IMG/VR virus record: IMGVR_UViG_3300046009_011788
Location: 1 to 38,739 of that record
Length of the DNA stretch: 38,739 bases
Source: a virus
Reading direction: 5' to 3' (one strand)
The position numbers and the translations under genes were made by a program. Of the stretch, positions 1-8,448 are shown in pieces; position 1 is the first letter of the stretch; each line of letters opens with the position of its first letter. The notes beneath the pieces were generated by a model. The model worked only from the letters and a program-made list of their open reading frames with translations, made no database searches and was not told the origin of the DNA.

Positions 1-2
1 AA

Positions 3-185
3 GTTAAATGGGCGCTACAAGATTTTATTAAAGGTGGTAATATGAATCACAAATCTTGTGAAATGATTGCCACGGATATTCTCGAGCAACATCTTATTCC
101 AAAGTATGGTCAACGATTCTATGAGATTGTTGTATCAGAAGATGGAGAATCAGATGGTATCGTAACATACTATCCAGGTGAATAA
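3..185 (+). CDS. 3' end of an unidentified gene (5' end outside window)
   Basis: An open frame enters from the left edge and stops with TAA at 183-185, giving about 60 visible C-terminal residues. The stop shares one base with the ATG of the next gene (TAATG), so the two are probably translationally coupled. The visible part contains the run NHKSCEMIATDILEQHL followed by a short beta-like segment (EIVVSEDGESD). I do not recognise the family. The tail vaguely recalls the C-terminus of 6-pyruvoyl-tetrahydropterin-synthase-type proteins, but that is too weak to name it. An internal ATG at 42-44 could also be a start, so the gene may be as short as 47 residues. Confidence 0.55.
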   Translation, partial: VKWALQDFIKGGNMNHKSCEMIATDILEQHLIPKYGQRFYEIVVSEDGESDGIVTYYPGE

Positions 186-1351
186 TGGGTAAACTATATT
201 ATATGGGCTTGGAGCCCTATGAGGGTCGGTATACTCTGCAGCTTCAGCATTGGAGCGAAGAAGTATTTAAGCGTCGAGGTGTTGAATATGAAGTTATTCA
301 TGGCGAATTACTTGACTCTTCTAAGTCTATTGTGACCGGTCAAGTATTGGATGCACATGGACGCAGCTATTATTCTTTGACACAGATGGCGAAACTTGTG
401 GCGAAGATGAAAGCAGGTGAAATTACTTGGGAAGATACTATTTTCTTTGAGGATATGTTTACTCCTGGTATGGAAGTACTTCCTTATATTATGGACCAGA
501 CTACTCCTGAGTATTGCCCTAACATCTGGGTAAGATGCTTAGCACAAACTATTGATCCTGATGACTTTCTTCATGTATGGCACATGGAAGAATGGATGAG
601 TAAATATGAGCATATGGTGAACGTATTTGTCAAAGGTGTACTGGCATCTAATGAAGAAATGGTCGCTCATATGAAGATTGCAGGTTGGAATGTGCCAATC
701 TATAATATTTCTGGTCTTGCTTTTAGCAAAGAAGAAGTACAATCAAGAGTACCTGTTAGAAAAGACTTTCATGATCGTAAAAGGCGAGTATGTTTTGCTG
801 CAAGATTTGATCAGGAAAAACAACCTAATTTCTATATGGATATGATTGAAAGACTCAAGCCATATCATGATATTGAATTTTGTGTCTTATCAGGCGGACC
901 TTTGCGTAGCAACGATGAATTGATTCTGCAGAGAGCCAGAGAACTAGAACAAAAAGGTATGTTAACTATTCATGAGAATTTAAAGAAGAATGAATATTAT
1001 GAACTTCTAGCAGACTCTCGAGTATTGTTTAATTGTGCTTTACAAGATTGGGTTTCTAACACAGCATCGGAAGCAGATGCACTTGGCACTAATTGTTTAT
1101 ATCCTGCGTATCGTTCTTTCCCTGAGACTTTTGCTAATGATGCAGAATGTTTGTACATTCCCTGGTCTACAGTAGATGCTGATACTAAGCTGATTAAAAT
1201 GCTCAATAAGCCAAGAGAAAATCTTGGTAAATTATCAGATTGGACTAGTGGCACTATTGATAGATGCTTAGACATAATGTTAGACGATTCAAGTCAATGG
1301 TATAGAGGCGGAATAAGGTATCGTAATCATGTCACAGAATCAAAATACTAA
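185..1351 (+). CDS. GT-B glycosyltransferase (GT4-like)
   Basis: A predicted 388-residue cytoplasmic glycosyltransferase that would move a sugar from a nucleotide-sugar to an unknown acceptor. The C-terminal half has the layout of the Glycos_transf_1 (GT4) Rossmann domain: a strand and turn at RRVCFAARFDQEKQP (about residues 199-213), then FCVLSGGPL, then a distal segment NCALQDWVSNTASEADALG in the place where GT4 enzymes carry their donor-binding E-x7-E region. The N-terminal half is unlike common relatives. It starts at the ATG overlapping the preceding stop and overlaps the following epimerase gene by 23 bases. The acceptor could be DNA, a virion protein or a host glycan; nothing here decides between them. 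The fold assignment is good, the specificity unknown. Confidence 0.72.
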   Translation: MGKLYYMGLEPYEGRYTLQLQHWSEEVFKRRGVEYEVIHGELLDSSKSIVTGQVLDAHGRSYYSLTQMAKLVAKMKAGEITWEDTIFFEDMFTPGMEVLPYIMDQTTPEYCPNIWVRCLAQTIDPDDFLHVWHMEEWMSKYEHMVNVFVKGVLASNEEMVAHMKIAGWNVPIYNISGLAFSKEEVQSRVPVRKDFHDRKRRVCFAARFDQEKQPNFYMDMIERLKPYHDIEFCVLSGGPLRSNDELILQRARELEQKGMLTIHENLKKNEYYELLADSRVLFNCALQDWVSNTASEADALGTNCLYPAYRSFPETFANDAECLYIPWSTVDADTKLIKMLNKPRENLGKLSDWTSGTIDRCLDIMLDDSSQWYRGGIRYRNHVTESKY

Positions 1352-2315
1352 TCGTAATATTATAGTTACAGGTGCTGCTGGTTATATTGGCGGCACCATT
1401 TGTATCGAGTTGAAGAAACGAGGATACAAAGTATATGCTATTGATCGTAGAGAAATTGAACATCTAAGAAGATATTATGATGAGTCATTGTGCAATGATT
1501 TTACTGATTATGAAGCAATGAGAATGTATAAACGAGCTAATCCAGCAGCTATTATACATTGTGCTGGTACTAGTCTAGTTGCTCCAAGTATGAAAGCCCC
1601 AGGCATTTATTTTCATAATAATGTTGCAAGGACTAATACTTTATTAAACTATGTTATAAATGAATGCCCACAAACTAAAGTAATTTTTAGTAGTAGTGCT
1701 GCAGTATATGGCAACCCTGTTAGCCTAACATTGGATGAAAATCAACCTACTAAACCAATGTCACCTTATGGTGAATCAAAATTGATGGATGAACAAATGC
1801 TTAAGTGGTTTAATGTAGCATATGGATTAAAGTATATTGCATTTAGATACTTTAATGCTTGTGGTGCTGATCCACACGGTAAGCATGGACAGGAACCTAA
1901 TGCTACTCATATCTTTGCTAAAATTTTTGAAGCAGTTCGTAAAGATTCAATGTTTACTATTAATGGTTCAGATTATCCTACAGAAGACGGAACCTGTATA
2001 CGAGATTATATTCATGTGACTGATTTAGCCGAAGCGCATATAATGGCTATTGAGAATGACGCCGAAGGTGTATATAATTTAGGAACACTAAAGGGTACAT
2101 CTAATCTTGAAGTATACAATGCAGTATGTGATAAATTAGATAAAAAATTGCCCGTGATGTTTGATAAAAAACGTGAAGGTGATCCAGCCATTTTAATTGC
2201 TGACTCTACAAAGTGGCAACAAAAAACAGGTTGGACTCCTAAATATAATATGAGTGATATTGTTGAACATCTTAATATTTGGTATAATACTGGAACATTT
2301 AGGAATTTAAAATAA
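1329..2315 (+). CDS. galE: UDP-glucose 4-epimerase-like SDR enzyme
   Basis: An extended short-chain dehydrogenase of 328 residues, most like GalE, which interconverts UDP-glucose and UDP-galactose using bound NAD. Seen: the NAD-binding GAAGYIG near residues 16-22, SSSAAVYG before the active site, the catalytic YGESK (YxxxK), and the GalE hallmarks FRYFNACGADP and DGTCIRDYIHVTDLA. Length fits the family (about 330-340). The start lies inside the preceding glycosyltransferase gene (23-base overlap), suggesting coupled expression and a shared sugar pathway. The next gene starts directly after the stop. Substrate could also be the N-acetyl sugar or another NDP-hexose; the epimerase call is strong. 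Confidence 0.88.
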   Translation: MSQNQNTNRNIIVTGAAGYIGGTICIELKKRGYKVYAIDRREIEHLRRYYDESLCNDFTDYEAMRMYKRANPAAIIHCAGTSLVAPSMKAPGIYFHNNVARTNTLLNYVINECPQTKVIFSSSAAVYGNPVSLTLDENQPTKPMSPYGESKLMDEQMLKWFNVAYGLKYIAFRYFNACGADPHGKHGQEPNATHIFAKIFEAVRKDSMFTINGSDYPTEDGTCIRDYIHVTDLAEAHIMAIENDAEGVYNLGTLKGTSNLEVYNAVCDKLDKKLPVMFDKKREGDPAILIADSTKWQQKTGWTPKYNMSDIVEHLNIWYNTGTFRNLK

Positions 2316-2780
2316 ATGGGTAAATTTATTAGTACAAAGACTTATGGGCATGAGCGTGGATATGCTGTAGCTTATAGACAATGGCGAGCGGATACTCATT
2401 GTAATCTTATCCATGGGTATGCTTTAGCATTCCACTTTGAATTTGAATGTGATGAGGATAAATTAGATCGTCGTAATTGGTGTGTTGATTTCGGTGGTTA
2501 TAAATCTTTGAAGGAAAAACTCGATGATTGGTTTGACCATACTTTGCTTGTTGCTGAAGATGATCCAGAGTTTGATACATTTAAAATGCTACATGAAAAG
2601 AAACTATGTAAGATGGTTGTAGTAGAACGTACTGGATGTGAAGGTTTATCTAAATGGCTGGCTGATTATATTCAAGAGATCTGGATGGAAGAGAATGGAT
2701 ATAATGATGGTCGAGTAAAACTTCGTATGGTCAAGGTAATGGAAACACCTTCTAACTCTGCGATGTGGATGAATGAATAA
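2316..2780 (+). CDS. queD: QueD/PTPS-family enzyme (6-carboxytetrahydropterin synthase-like)
   Basis: A 154-residue member of the 6-pyruvoyl-tetrahydropterin synthase/QueD family. QueD converts dihydroneopterin triphosphate to 6-carboxytetrahydropterin, the first committed step to 7-deazaguanines (preQ0, queuosine). Seen: a nucleophile region THCNLIHGY around residues 28-36, the family block VDFGGYKSLK, a WFDHTLL segment holding the catalytic His, and an ETPSNSA segment near the C-terminus like the family's conserved Glu region. Odd: the usual HGH zinc pair reads HGY, and the upstream FxAxH His position reads AVAYR, so the metal site is not the textbook one. With the precursor transporter at 28735 it suggests phage interest in deazaguanine supply. 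No dpdA-type DNA-modification gene is seen here. Confidence 0.78.
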   Translation: MGKFISTKTYGHERGYAVAYRQWRADTHCNLIHGYALAFHFEFECDEDKLDRRNWCVDFGGYKSLKEKLDDWFDHTLLVAEDDPEFDTFKMLHEKKLCKMVVVERTGCEGLSKWLADYIQEIWMEENGYNDGRVKLRMVKVMETPSNSAMWMNE

Positions 2781-3831
2781 GATTGTTTTACTTGGTGATA
2801 CCCATTTTGGAGTGAGAAATGATTCTAAAGCTTTTCACAAGTATTACGAAAAGTTTTATCGGGATACTTTATTTCCTTATCTCGATGAGCATAAAATTAA
2901 TACTGTGGTCCAGCTTGGTGATCTTTTTGATCGTCGTAAGTATATTAATTTTCTTTCTCTATCCGAATCCCGTAGGTACTTCTTTGACCCTCTCTACGAA
3001 AGAAATATTGACTTATATGCTTTGATCGGCAATCATGATATATTTTGGAAGGAGAGTCTTTCTATTAATTCGCCAGATTTGTTATTGAAAGATTATTCTA
3101 ATGTAAATTTAATTACTGAGCCTACCACATTAGACATATACGGTTTTGAGTTAGATGCTGTCCCATGGATATGCAAAGAAAATGAGAAAGATGTATACGA
3201 TTTCATCGTTAATAGTACCAGTAAAGTATGTGTAGGTCATTTTGAGATAAAAGGTTTCGAACTATCTAAGGGAGTAGAAAACCATGAAGGTCTCGACAGA
3301 AATATTTTTAAAAGATATAGTGCAGTTTACTCTGGTCATTTTCATACTCGTTCCTCTTCTGGGAATATCACTTATCTTGGGACGCCTTATGAATTGTTTT
3401 GGAATGACTTCCAAGACCCAAAAGGATTCTACGTCTTAGATACAGATACTCTTGACATTGAATTTATAAAAAATCATAATGAGATGTTTGTTAAATACTA
3501 CTACAATGAAGAAAAAGAAGATCCACGTAGTGTAGACAAATCATTTGCTGAAGATAAATTTGTTAAGGTGATTGTAGTAGATAAAAAAGACTTTGGTATG
3601 TTTGATAATTTTATTGACGCAATCTACAAACATAATCCAGTGGAAGTAAAAATTATTGAGGATTTAACAGAGTTTGAATCATCTGCACTTGATGATAATA
3701 TAAATTTAGAAGATACTATGACGCTATTATCTGAGTATGTAGATGGAATAGAAACAGATGCAGATAAAGAAAGACTTAAAGGTATATTAAAAGAACTTTA
3801 TGTTGAGGCGCATGATTACGAGGAAACATGA
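2773..3831 (+). CDS. 47: Recombination endonuclease subunit gp47 (Mre11-like)
   Basis: The nuclease subunit of the T4 gp46/gp47 complex, equivalent to SbcD/Mre11, which resects DNA ends for recombination-dependent replication. It has 352 residues (T4 gp47 is 339). The calcineurin-like phosphoesterase motifs are in order: GDTHFG (about 8-13), GDLFDRR (about 48-54), GNHD (about 84-87), VGHFE and SGHFHTR (about 187-193). Together they form the two-metal site. The start overlaps the upstream gene by 8 bases, and its stop overlaps gene 46 as ATGA, so the two subunits are coupled. The C-terminal region from about residue 240 should contact gp46. Confidence 0.96.
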   Translation: MNKIVLLGDTHFGVRNDSKAFHKYYEKFYRDTLFPYLDEHKINTVVQLGDLFDRRKYINFLSLSESRRYFFDPLYERNIDLYALIGNHDIFWKESLSINSPDLLLKDYSNVNLITEPTTLDIYGFELDAVPWICKENEKDVYDFIVNSTSKVCVGHFEIKGFELSKGVENHEGLDRNIFKRYSAVYSGHFHTRSSSGNITYLGTPYELFWNDFQDPKGFYVLDTDTLDIEFIKNHNEMFVKYYYNEEKEDPRSVDKSFAEDKFVKVIVVDKKDFGMFDNFIDAIYKHNPVEVKIIEDLTEFESSALDDNINLEDTMTLLSEYVDGIETDADKERLKGILKELYVEAHDYEET

Positions 3832-5540
3832 TTCGATTTACAAATATAAAATGGCGAAATTTCCTATCAACTGGCAATCAATTTACTGAGATACAACTTG
3901 ACAAAACACCAAGCACTTTAATTATAGGTGAAAACGGAGCAGGCAAAAGCACAATTCTTGACGCATTGTGCTTTGTTCTATTTGGCAAGGCATTTAGAAA
4001 CATCAATAAACCACAGCTCGTAAATTCTATTAATAATAAAAATACTGAAGTACAAATAGAATTTACTATCGGTAAAAAAGAATACAGAGTCATAAGAGGA
4101 ATGAAACCTGGTATATTTGAAATTTACCAGGATGGCCAATTACTATCTCAAGATGCTGCATCAAAAGACTATCAAAATTATTTTGAGGATAAGATTTTAA
4201 AATTAAACTATAAGTCTTTTACTCAGATTGTTATTCTTGGGTCTGCATCTTTCACTCCTTTTATGCAATTACCGCAAGGGCATAGACGAGAAATTATTGA
4301 GGATATTCTTGATATTCAAATCTTTACAACTATGAACCAGTTACTAAAGAATAGAATGAATGAATTAAAGGAACAATTGAGGGACATAGAAGCCGATATA
4401 GAAGTTGGTAAGCAAAAAGTTAAATTGCAACAAGACTATATAAATCAATTGGAGGAAGATAAAAAGAAAAGGGAAACAGATGTTGAAGCGGACATACAAG
4501 AAGCAACTGCCAAAATACAAAATCAAACCAGTATTCTTGAAGACCTCCAGAATACTTACTACATATTTGAATCCGAAGTTTCGGACGAGTTGGATACAAC
4601 AAACAAACGCACTGAATTCGGAACTCTTCTTAAAAGCTTATCTGATAGAATTAAGAAAGCAAGGAACGAAATACTCTTCTATGAAGAAAACGACAATTGT
4701 CCAACATGCGATCAACACTTACCTGCAAATCTTAAAACACATGCAGTTGAGAAACATTCACACAAGATCGAAGAAGTCAATGCAGCAATTGATACTATCA
4801 ACAGTAAAATCGAAAAGATTGAAAATAGACTTGATGAAATCTCTCGTATCAAAAAAGAGATGGTCAATATCCAACAAAGAATTGTCTCAACAAATAATTC
4901 AATTATTACCGAACAAGGAATTATTAGGAAGCTACAGGAAAATAAGAATTCAAGCTCGCAGGATATTCAAAGCATACAAAATGCCAGAGACAAACTCAAA
5001 GAAATGGCAAAAGCAGTGCTTCAAATTAATGAAAGTAAAAGTAAGCTCAAAGAAAACTCGTATTATTATGAAGCCGCTGCTACATTACTCAAGGACACCG
5101 GGATTAAAACGAAAATTATTCGTCAATATCTTCCCGTGATTAATAAGTTAGTAAATAAATATTTGTCTGCAATGGACTTCTTTGTCTCATTTGAACTTGA
5201 TGAAGCATTCAACGAATCAATTAAATCAAGACACCGAGATGATTTTAGTTATGCATCGTTTAGTGAAGGTGAGAAACAACGTATAGATCTTGCATTATTA
5301 TTTACTTGGCGCACTATTGCTAAGATGAAAAATAGCGCATCTACTAATCTGTTGTTATTAGATGAAGTGTTTGATAGTAGCTTAGATGCAAATGGTACAG
5401 AATTTGTCATGAATCTTCTAAGCACTATAGGCGAAGATACAAACGTATTTGTTATTAGTCACAAGGGTGATCAATTGCAAGATAAGTTCGCATCTGTTTT
5501 TAAATTTGAAAAGCATCAAAATTTCTCGAGGGTAGTATGA
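3828..5540 (+). CDS. 46: Recombination endonuclease subunit gp46 (Rad50/SbcC-like)
   Basis: The ATPase subunit partnering gp47; 570 residues (T4 gp46 is 560). It has Walker A GENGAGKST (about 34-42), a long charged coiled coil from about residue 180, a zinc-hook apex NCPTCDQHL (CxxC, about 289-297), the returning coil, the ABC signature FSEGEKQR (about 478-485) and Walker B LLLLDEVFD (about 507-515). A late His in VISHKGD is the switch residue. The order is that of SMC/Rad50 proteins. ATGA overlap on both sides places it between gene 47 and the deformylase gene. Confidence 0.97.
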   Translation: MIRFTNIKWRNFLSTGNQFTEIQLDKTPSTLIIGENGAGKSTILDALCFVLFGKAFRNINKPQLVNSINNKNTEVQIEFTIGKKEYRVIRGMKPGIFEIYQDGQLLSQDAASKDYQNYFEDKILKLNYKSFTQIVILGSASFTPFMQLPQGHRREIIEDILDIQIFTTMNQLLKNRMNELKEQLRDIEADIEVGKQKVKLQQDYINQLEEDKKKRETDVEADIQEATAKIQNQTSILEDLQNTYYIFESEVSDELDTTNKRTEFGTLLKSLSDRIKKARNEILFYEENDNCPTCDQHLPANLKTHAVEKHSHKIEEVNAAIDTINSKIEKIENRLDEISRIKKEMVNIQQRIVSTNNSIITEQGIIRKLQENKNSSSQDIQSIQNARDKLKEMAKAVLQINESKSKLKENSYYYEAAATLLKDTGIKTKIIRQYLPVINKLVNKYLSAMDFFVSFELDEAFNESIKSRHRDDFSYASFSEGEKQRIDLALLFTWRTIAKMKNSASTNLLLLDEVFDSSLDANGTEFVMNLLSTIGEDTNVFVISHKGDQLQDKFASVFKFEKHQNFSRVV

Positions 5541-6112
5541 TAATTAGAAAAGACCTATTAAAATTAGTCCCGCCTAGCGACAAAATACTACATCTTCCAC
5601 CTGAGCCATATGTATTTTCAGATAAAGAAGAACCTCTGTTTATAACCAACGTTCTTTTTGAAAAGATGCAAGAACTTGGTGGAGTTGGGTTATCTGCTAA
5701 TCAATTAGGTCTTAACTATAAAATATTCGTCATGGGTTTAGACAATATTCGATTCAATGTGTTTAATCCTAAGATCATAGAATATAGTAAAGAAGAATCA
5801 AATTTTAGCGAAGGATGTTTAACTTATCCTGGTATATCTGTAGATATTAGAAGACCAATATGGATTGAAGTAGAGTATCAAAATATCAATAGTGGGACGA
5901 TCAGAGAAAGATTATCAGGATTAACTGCTAGAGTATTTCAACATGAATACGATCATATGATGGGAATAACATTTCAGAAAAGGGTATCTCCTATGAAATG
6001 GGCTATGGCAATAAAGAAGTTCAAGAACAAAAAAGATAAGATTGTCAAGAAATATACCAAAAAAATTCTAGTCGATATAGCCAAAAATTCAGAAAATAGA
6101 CCTGAAGTTTAG
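5537..6112 (+). CDS. def: Peptide deformylase
   Basis: A 191-residue metalloenzyme that removes the N-formyl group from nascent proteins. All three family motifs are visible: GVGLSANQLG (motif 1, usually GxGxAAxQ, with Ser for the first Ala), EGCLTYPG (metal-binding Cys) and QHEYDHMMG (HExxH metal site). The Lys-rich extension after about residue 150 goes beyond the core. Deformylases are a known auxiliary gene of marine T4-like phages. The gene is ATGA-coupled to gene 46 and ends the first operon, since a promoter follows at 6155. It sits in the same genome as a tRNA with an initiator-like acceptor end (34257-34331), so formyl-Met handling may matter to this phage. Confidence 0.94.
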   Translation: MIIRKDLLKLVPPSDKILHLPPEPYVFSDKEEPLFITNVLFEKMQELGGVGLSANQLGLNYKIFVMGLDNIRFNVFNPKIIEYSKEESNFSEGCLTYPGISVDIRRPIWIEVEYQNINSGTIRERLSGLTARVFQHEYDHMMGITFQKRVSPMKWAMAIKKFKNKKDKIVKKYTKKILVDIAKNSENRPEV

Positions 6113-6154
6113 TAAGTCGTTGAAATTCAAATACATTTATTTTTAGCATTTCTC

Positions 6155-6183
6155 TTGACAAAGGTGCCAATACTCTATATAAT
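6155..6183 (+). promoter_or_regulatory. Consensus sigma70-type promoter
   Basis: TTGACA at 6155-6160 and TATAAT at 6178-6183, separated by exactly 17 bases: a perfect match to the bacterial housekeeping promoter. It lies in the 93-base gap before the vWA gene and is followed by a strong ribosome site (AAGGAGG, 6195-6201) four bases before the ATG at 6206. This marks the module as one that unmodified host RNA polymerase can transcribe, so probably early. Confidence 0.93.
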
Positions 6184-6205
6184 ATAGGTATGTTAAGGAG
6201 GCACT

Positions 6206-8395
6206 ATGTTAAATGTCGCAAATAGTAAATCGGTTCTTGCTAAGCTCTTAGCGCAAGAGAATCTTTCGGTACAGCATCGCCGAGTCCAAACAGCATATTT
6301 CGATCCCAAGAATAGAGTACTTGTATTACCTATTTGGAAAGATATGTCCAACGATCTTTATGACCTTTTGGTTGGTCATGAGGTTGGGCATGCTTGGGAA
6401 ACTCCACCTGAGGGTTGGCATCATGCTGTAACCAATCAACCCAAAGGTTTCAGATCATATCTTAATGTTATTGAAGATGCTCGTATTGAGCGTCTTATTA
6501 AGAATCGTTATCCTGGTCTACGTTCCTCATTCTACAAAGCATACAATGATCTGCATCAGCGAGATTTCTTCGGCTTGTCTAAATACAATATCAATAGATT
6601 GCCGCTGATCGACCGAATCAATGTCCATTATAAACTAGGGGCATTTCTCAATACTCCCTTCAAAGATGAAGAAAAAGTATACTTAGATCGCATCAACAAT
6701 ATCACTTCATGGGATGAAGTATTACAGATTGCTCTTGAACTTTACGAGAAACGTAAAGAAGAGACAGAGATCGACATGGGAGATGACCTTCATTACGAAG
6801 AAGGTGATTCAAGCGATTGGGATGATGATGGTGAATATTATGATGAGTTTGAAGATGAATCTGAAGGCATAGATGGTGACTCTGAAAGAGAAGGAGGCGA
6901 GGATGGTAATCCTGACAGTAAAAAGACAAGCCGTCGGGGTGGTGGACGAGGCAGGGATCCTAAATCTTTAACCGATTCTATTTTTAGAAAACGTGAAGCA
7001 TCTCTTATCTCAGATGAAATACGTCCATATGTTTATGCTGATCTAGCTTTACCTGTTAAATGGAAAGAATGCATTGTTCCTCATGAGTTTGTCTATAGAA
7101 AATCCTTGTGGGAAAAAATGGATAATATTCAAGCAGAAGTCAAAAGCTGGGGATTAAACGACGATATTGGGTTCATTTCTGGTACAGAAGTTCTTAACGA
7201 ATATAAACAACGTAATAGTAAATACATTTCATATCTTGTAAAAGAGTTTGAACTTCGTCGTAATGCATCTCAATATGCAAGAGCAAGTGTATCTAAAACT
7301 GGTGAGTTGGATGTAGAACAAGTTTGGTCATATAAGTTTAAAGATGATATTTTCAAACGAGTTACTAAAATACCTAAGGGCAAAAACCATGGGATGGTGA
7401 TGTTCATTGATTGGTCTGGTTCTATGTCCGAAAATTTAGATGATACTATTGAGCAGACTTTGATTCTCGCAGACTTCTGTAAGAAAACTAATATTCCTTT
7501 CGCAGTATATGCGTTTTCAGATCTTCCTCGTAAACGAGTAGAAGCAGAAAGAAATGAGAATTTTTTCCCTAAAGTAAACAATGCAGTAATATTTGATTCG
7601 TATAATTTGAGTTTGCTTGAATTGATGAATAATAGAATGTCAGTTAGTGCTTATAATGAAGCACAGAAAAGACTTTTGCAGGTAGCCAAAATTTATAGAG
7701 TTGGAGATTATGCTACTGGACAGAAAATGAATCTTAGTTATGAACTTAGACGTACATTATTCAATTTGATTCCAAAACATTTGGCTTTAGGTGGAACACC
7801 TTTGAATGAAGCATTAGTAGTTGCGCAAAATCTTGTTCAAGATTTTAAAGTTTCTCATAAGTTAGACATTATTAATTTTATTGTATTGTCTGACGGAGAA
7901 GGTAATGCTACCAATTGTGTTGTTAGAAATACTAATAGAAGTTATTTTGAATATGAGGCAAAATCAAAACGATATCATTTGGTATTGACCGATAAAAAAT
8001 CAGGCATTGTCGGTATTGCTCATCCAGGTGAAACCGTTACTCATGCTTTGCTGAGAATGTTAAAGGAAAGATGTGATGCTAATCTAGTTGGTTTTTATAT
8101 CTTGAATAGATTACATAGAGGCACTATACAAACATTCTTGGAAAGTAATGGTAAAGACCAGTTACCTATTGAGAGTGTGGTTTCTTCAATCAAGAAAGAA
8201 AAGTTTTTTGATCTTTCTGATGTTGGATACAACAAATACTTTCTTGTTAATGCAAAAGATTTAGAAGTTGCTGAGGATAAGATTGAGAGTGATGGTAAGA
8301 ACAAACGAGAATTAATGCGAGCATTTTTGAAAAATCAAAAGCGTAAATTAGTGAACAGAGTATTTTTGAACAAGTTTATTGCAGAAATTGCTTGA
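6206..8395 (+). CDS. vWA-domain protein with HExxH metallopeptidase-like motif (CobT-like)
   Basis: A 729-residue protein with three parts. Residues about 55-100 hold a zinc-peptidase-like HEVGHAW (HExxH) followed by NVIEDARIE, a pattern known from CobT/vWA-associated peptidase-like proteins. Residues about 185-235 are a very acidic, low-complexity linker, followed by an Arg/Gly-rich patch (RRGGGRGRD). The C-terminal half is a von Willebrand A domain with the MIDAS motif DWSGSMS (about 401-407). It directly precedes a MoxR/CobS-like AAA+ gene. Such ATPase/vWA pairs form chaperone or metal-insertion machines; T4-like marine phages carry cobS-like genes. A role in cobalamin synthesis is not supported, as no other cob genes are present. 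It has its own consensus promoter. Confidence 0.85.
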   Translation: MLNVANSKSVLAKLLAQENLSVQHRRVQTAYFDPKNRVLVLPIWKDMSNDLYDLLVGHEVGHAWETPPEGWHHAVTNQPKGFRSYLNVIEDARIERLIKNRYPGLRSSFYKAYNDLHQRDFFGLSKYNINRLPLIDRINVHYKLGAFLNTPFKDEEKVYLDRINNITSWDEVLQIALELYEKRKEETEIDMGDDLHYEEGDSSDWDDDGEYYDEFEDESEGIDGDSEREGGEDGNPDSKKTSRRGGGRGRDPKSLTDSIFRKREASLISDEIRPYVYADLALPVKWKECIVPHEFVYRKSLWEKMDNIQAEVKSWGLNDDIGFISGTEVLNEYKQRNSKYISYLVKEFELRRNASQYARASVSKTGELDVEQVWSYKFKDDIFKRVTKIPKGKNHGMVMFIDWSGSMSENLDDTIEQTLILADFCKKTNIPFAVYAFSDLPRKRVEAERNENFFPKVNNAVIFDSYNLSLLELMNNRMSVSAYNEAQKRLLQVAKIYRVGDYATGQKMNLSYELRRTLFNLIPKHLALGGTPLNEALVVAQNLVQDFKVSHKLDIINFIVLSDGEGNATNCVVRNTNRSYFEYEAKSKRYHLVLTDKKSGIVGIAHPGETVTHALLRMLKERCDANLVGFYILNRLHRGTIQTFLESNGKDQLPIESVVSSIKKEKFFDLSDVGYNKYFLVNAKDLEVAEDKIESDGKNKRELMRAFLKNQKRKLVNRVFLNKFIAEIA

Positions 8396-8420
8396 CCGCT
8401 TGTTCAATACAATATATAAT
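8392..8420 (+). promoter_or_regulatory. Sigma70-type promoter for the AAA+ gene
   Basis: TTGACC at 8392-8397 and TATAAT at 8415-8420 with a 17-base spacer. The -35 box overlaps the stop codon of the vWA gene. The AAA+ gene starts 28 bases after the -10 box, preceded by CCAAGGA as a ribosome site. The same architecture occurs at 6155 and 33801, so these are likely one early-promoter class. Confidence 0.86.
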
Positions 8421-8448
8421 TAGTTATTGATAACCCAAGGACTATATC

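Noticed and set aside
4480-5139. A 219-residue open frame in another frame of gene 46.
   Set aside because: It is a shadow of the Lys-rich coiled coil of gp46, has no ribosome site and no recognisable motif.
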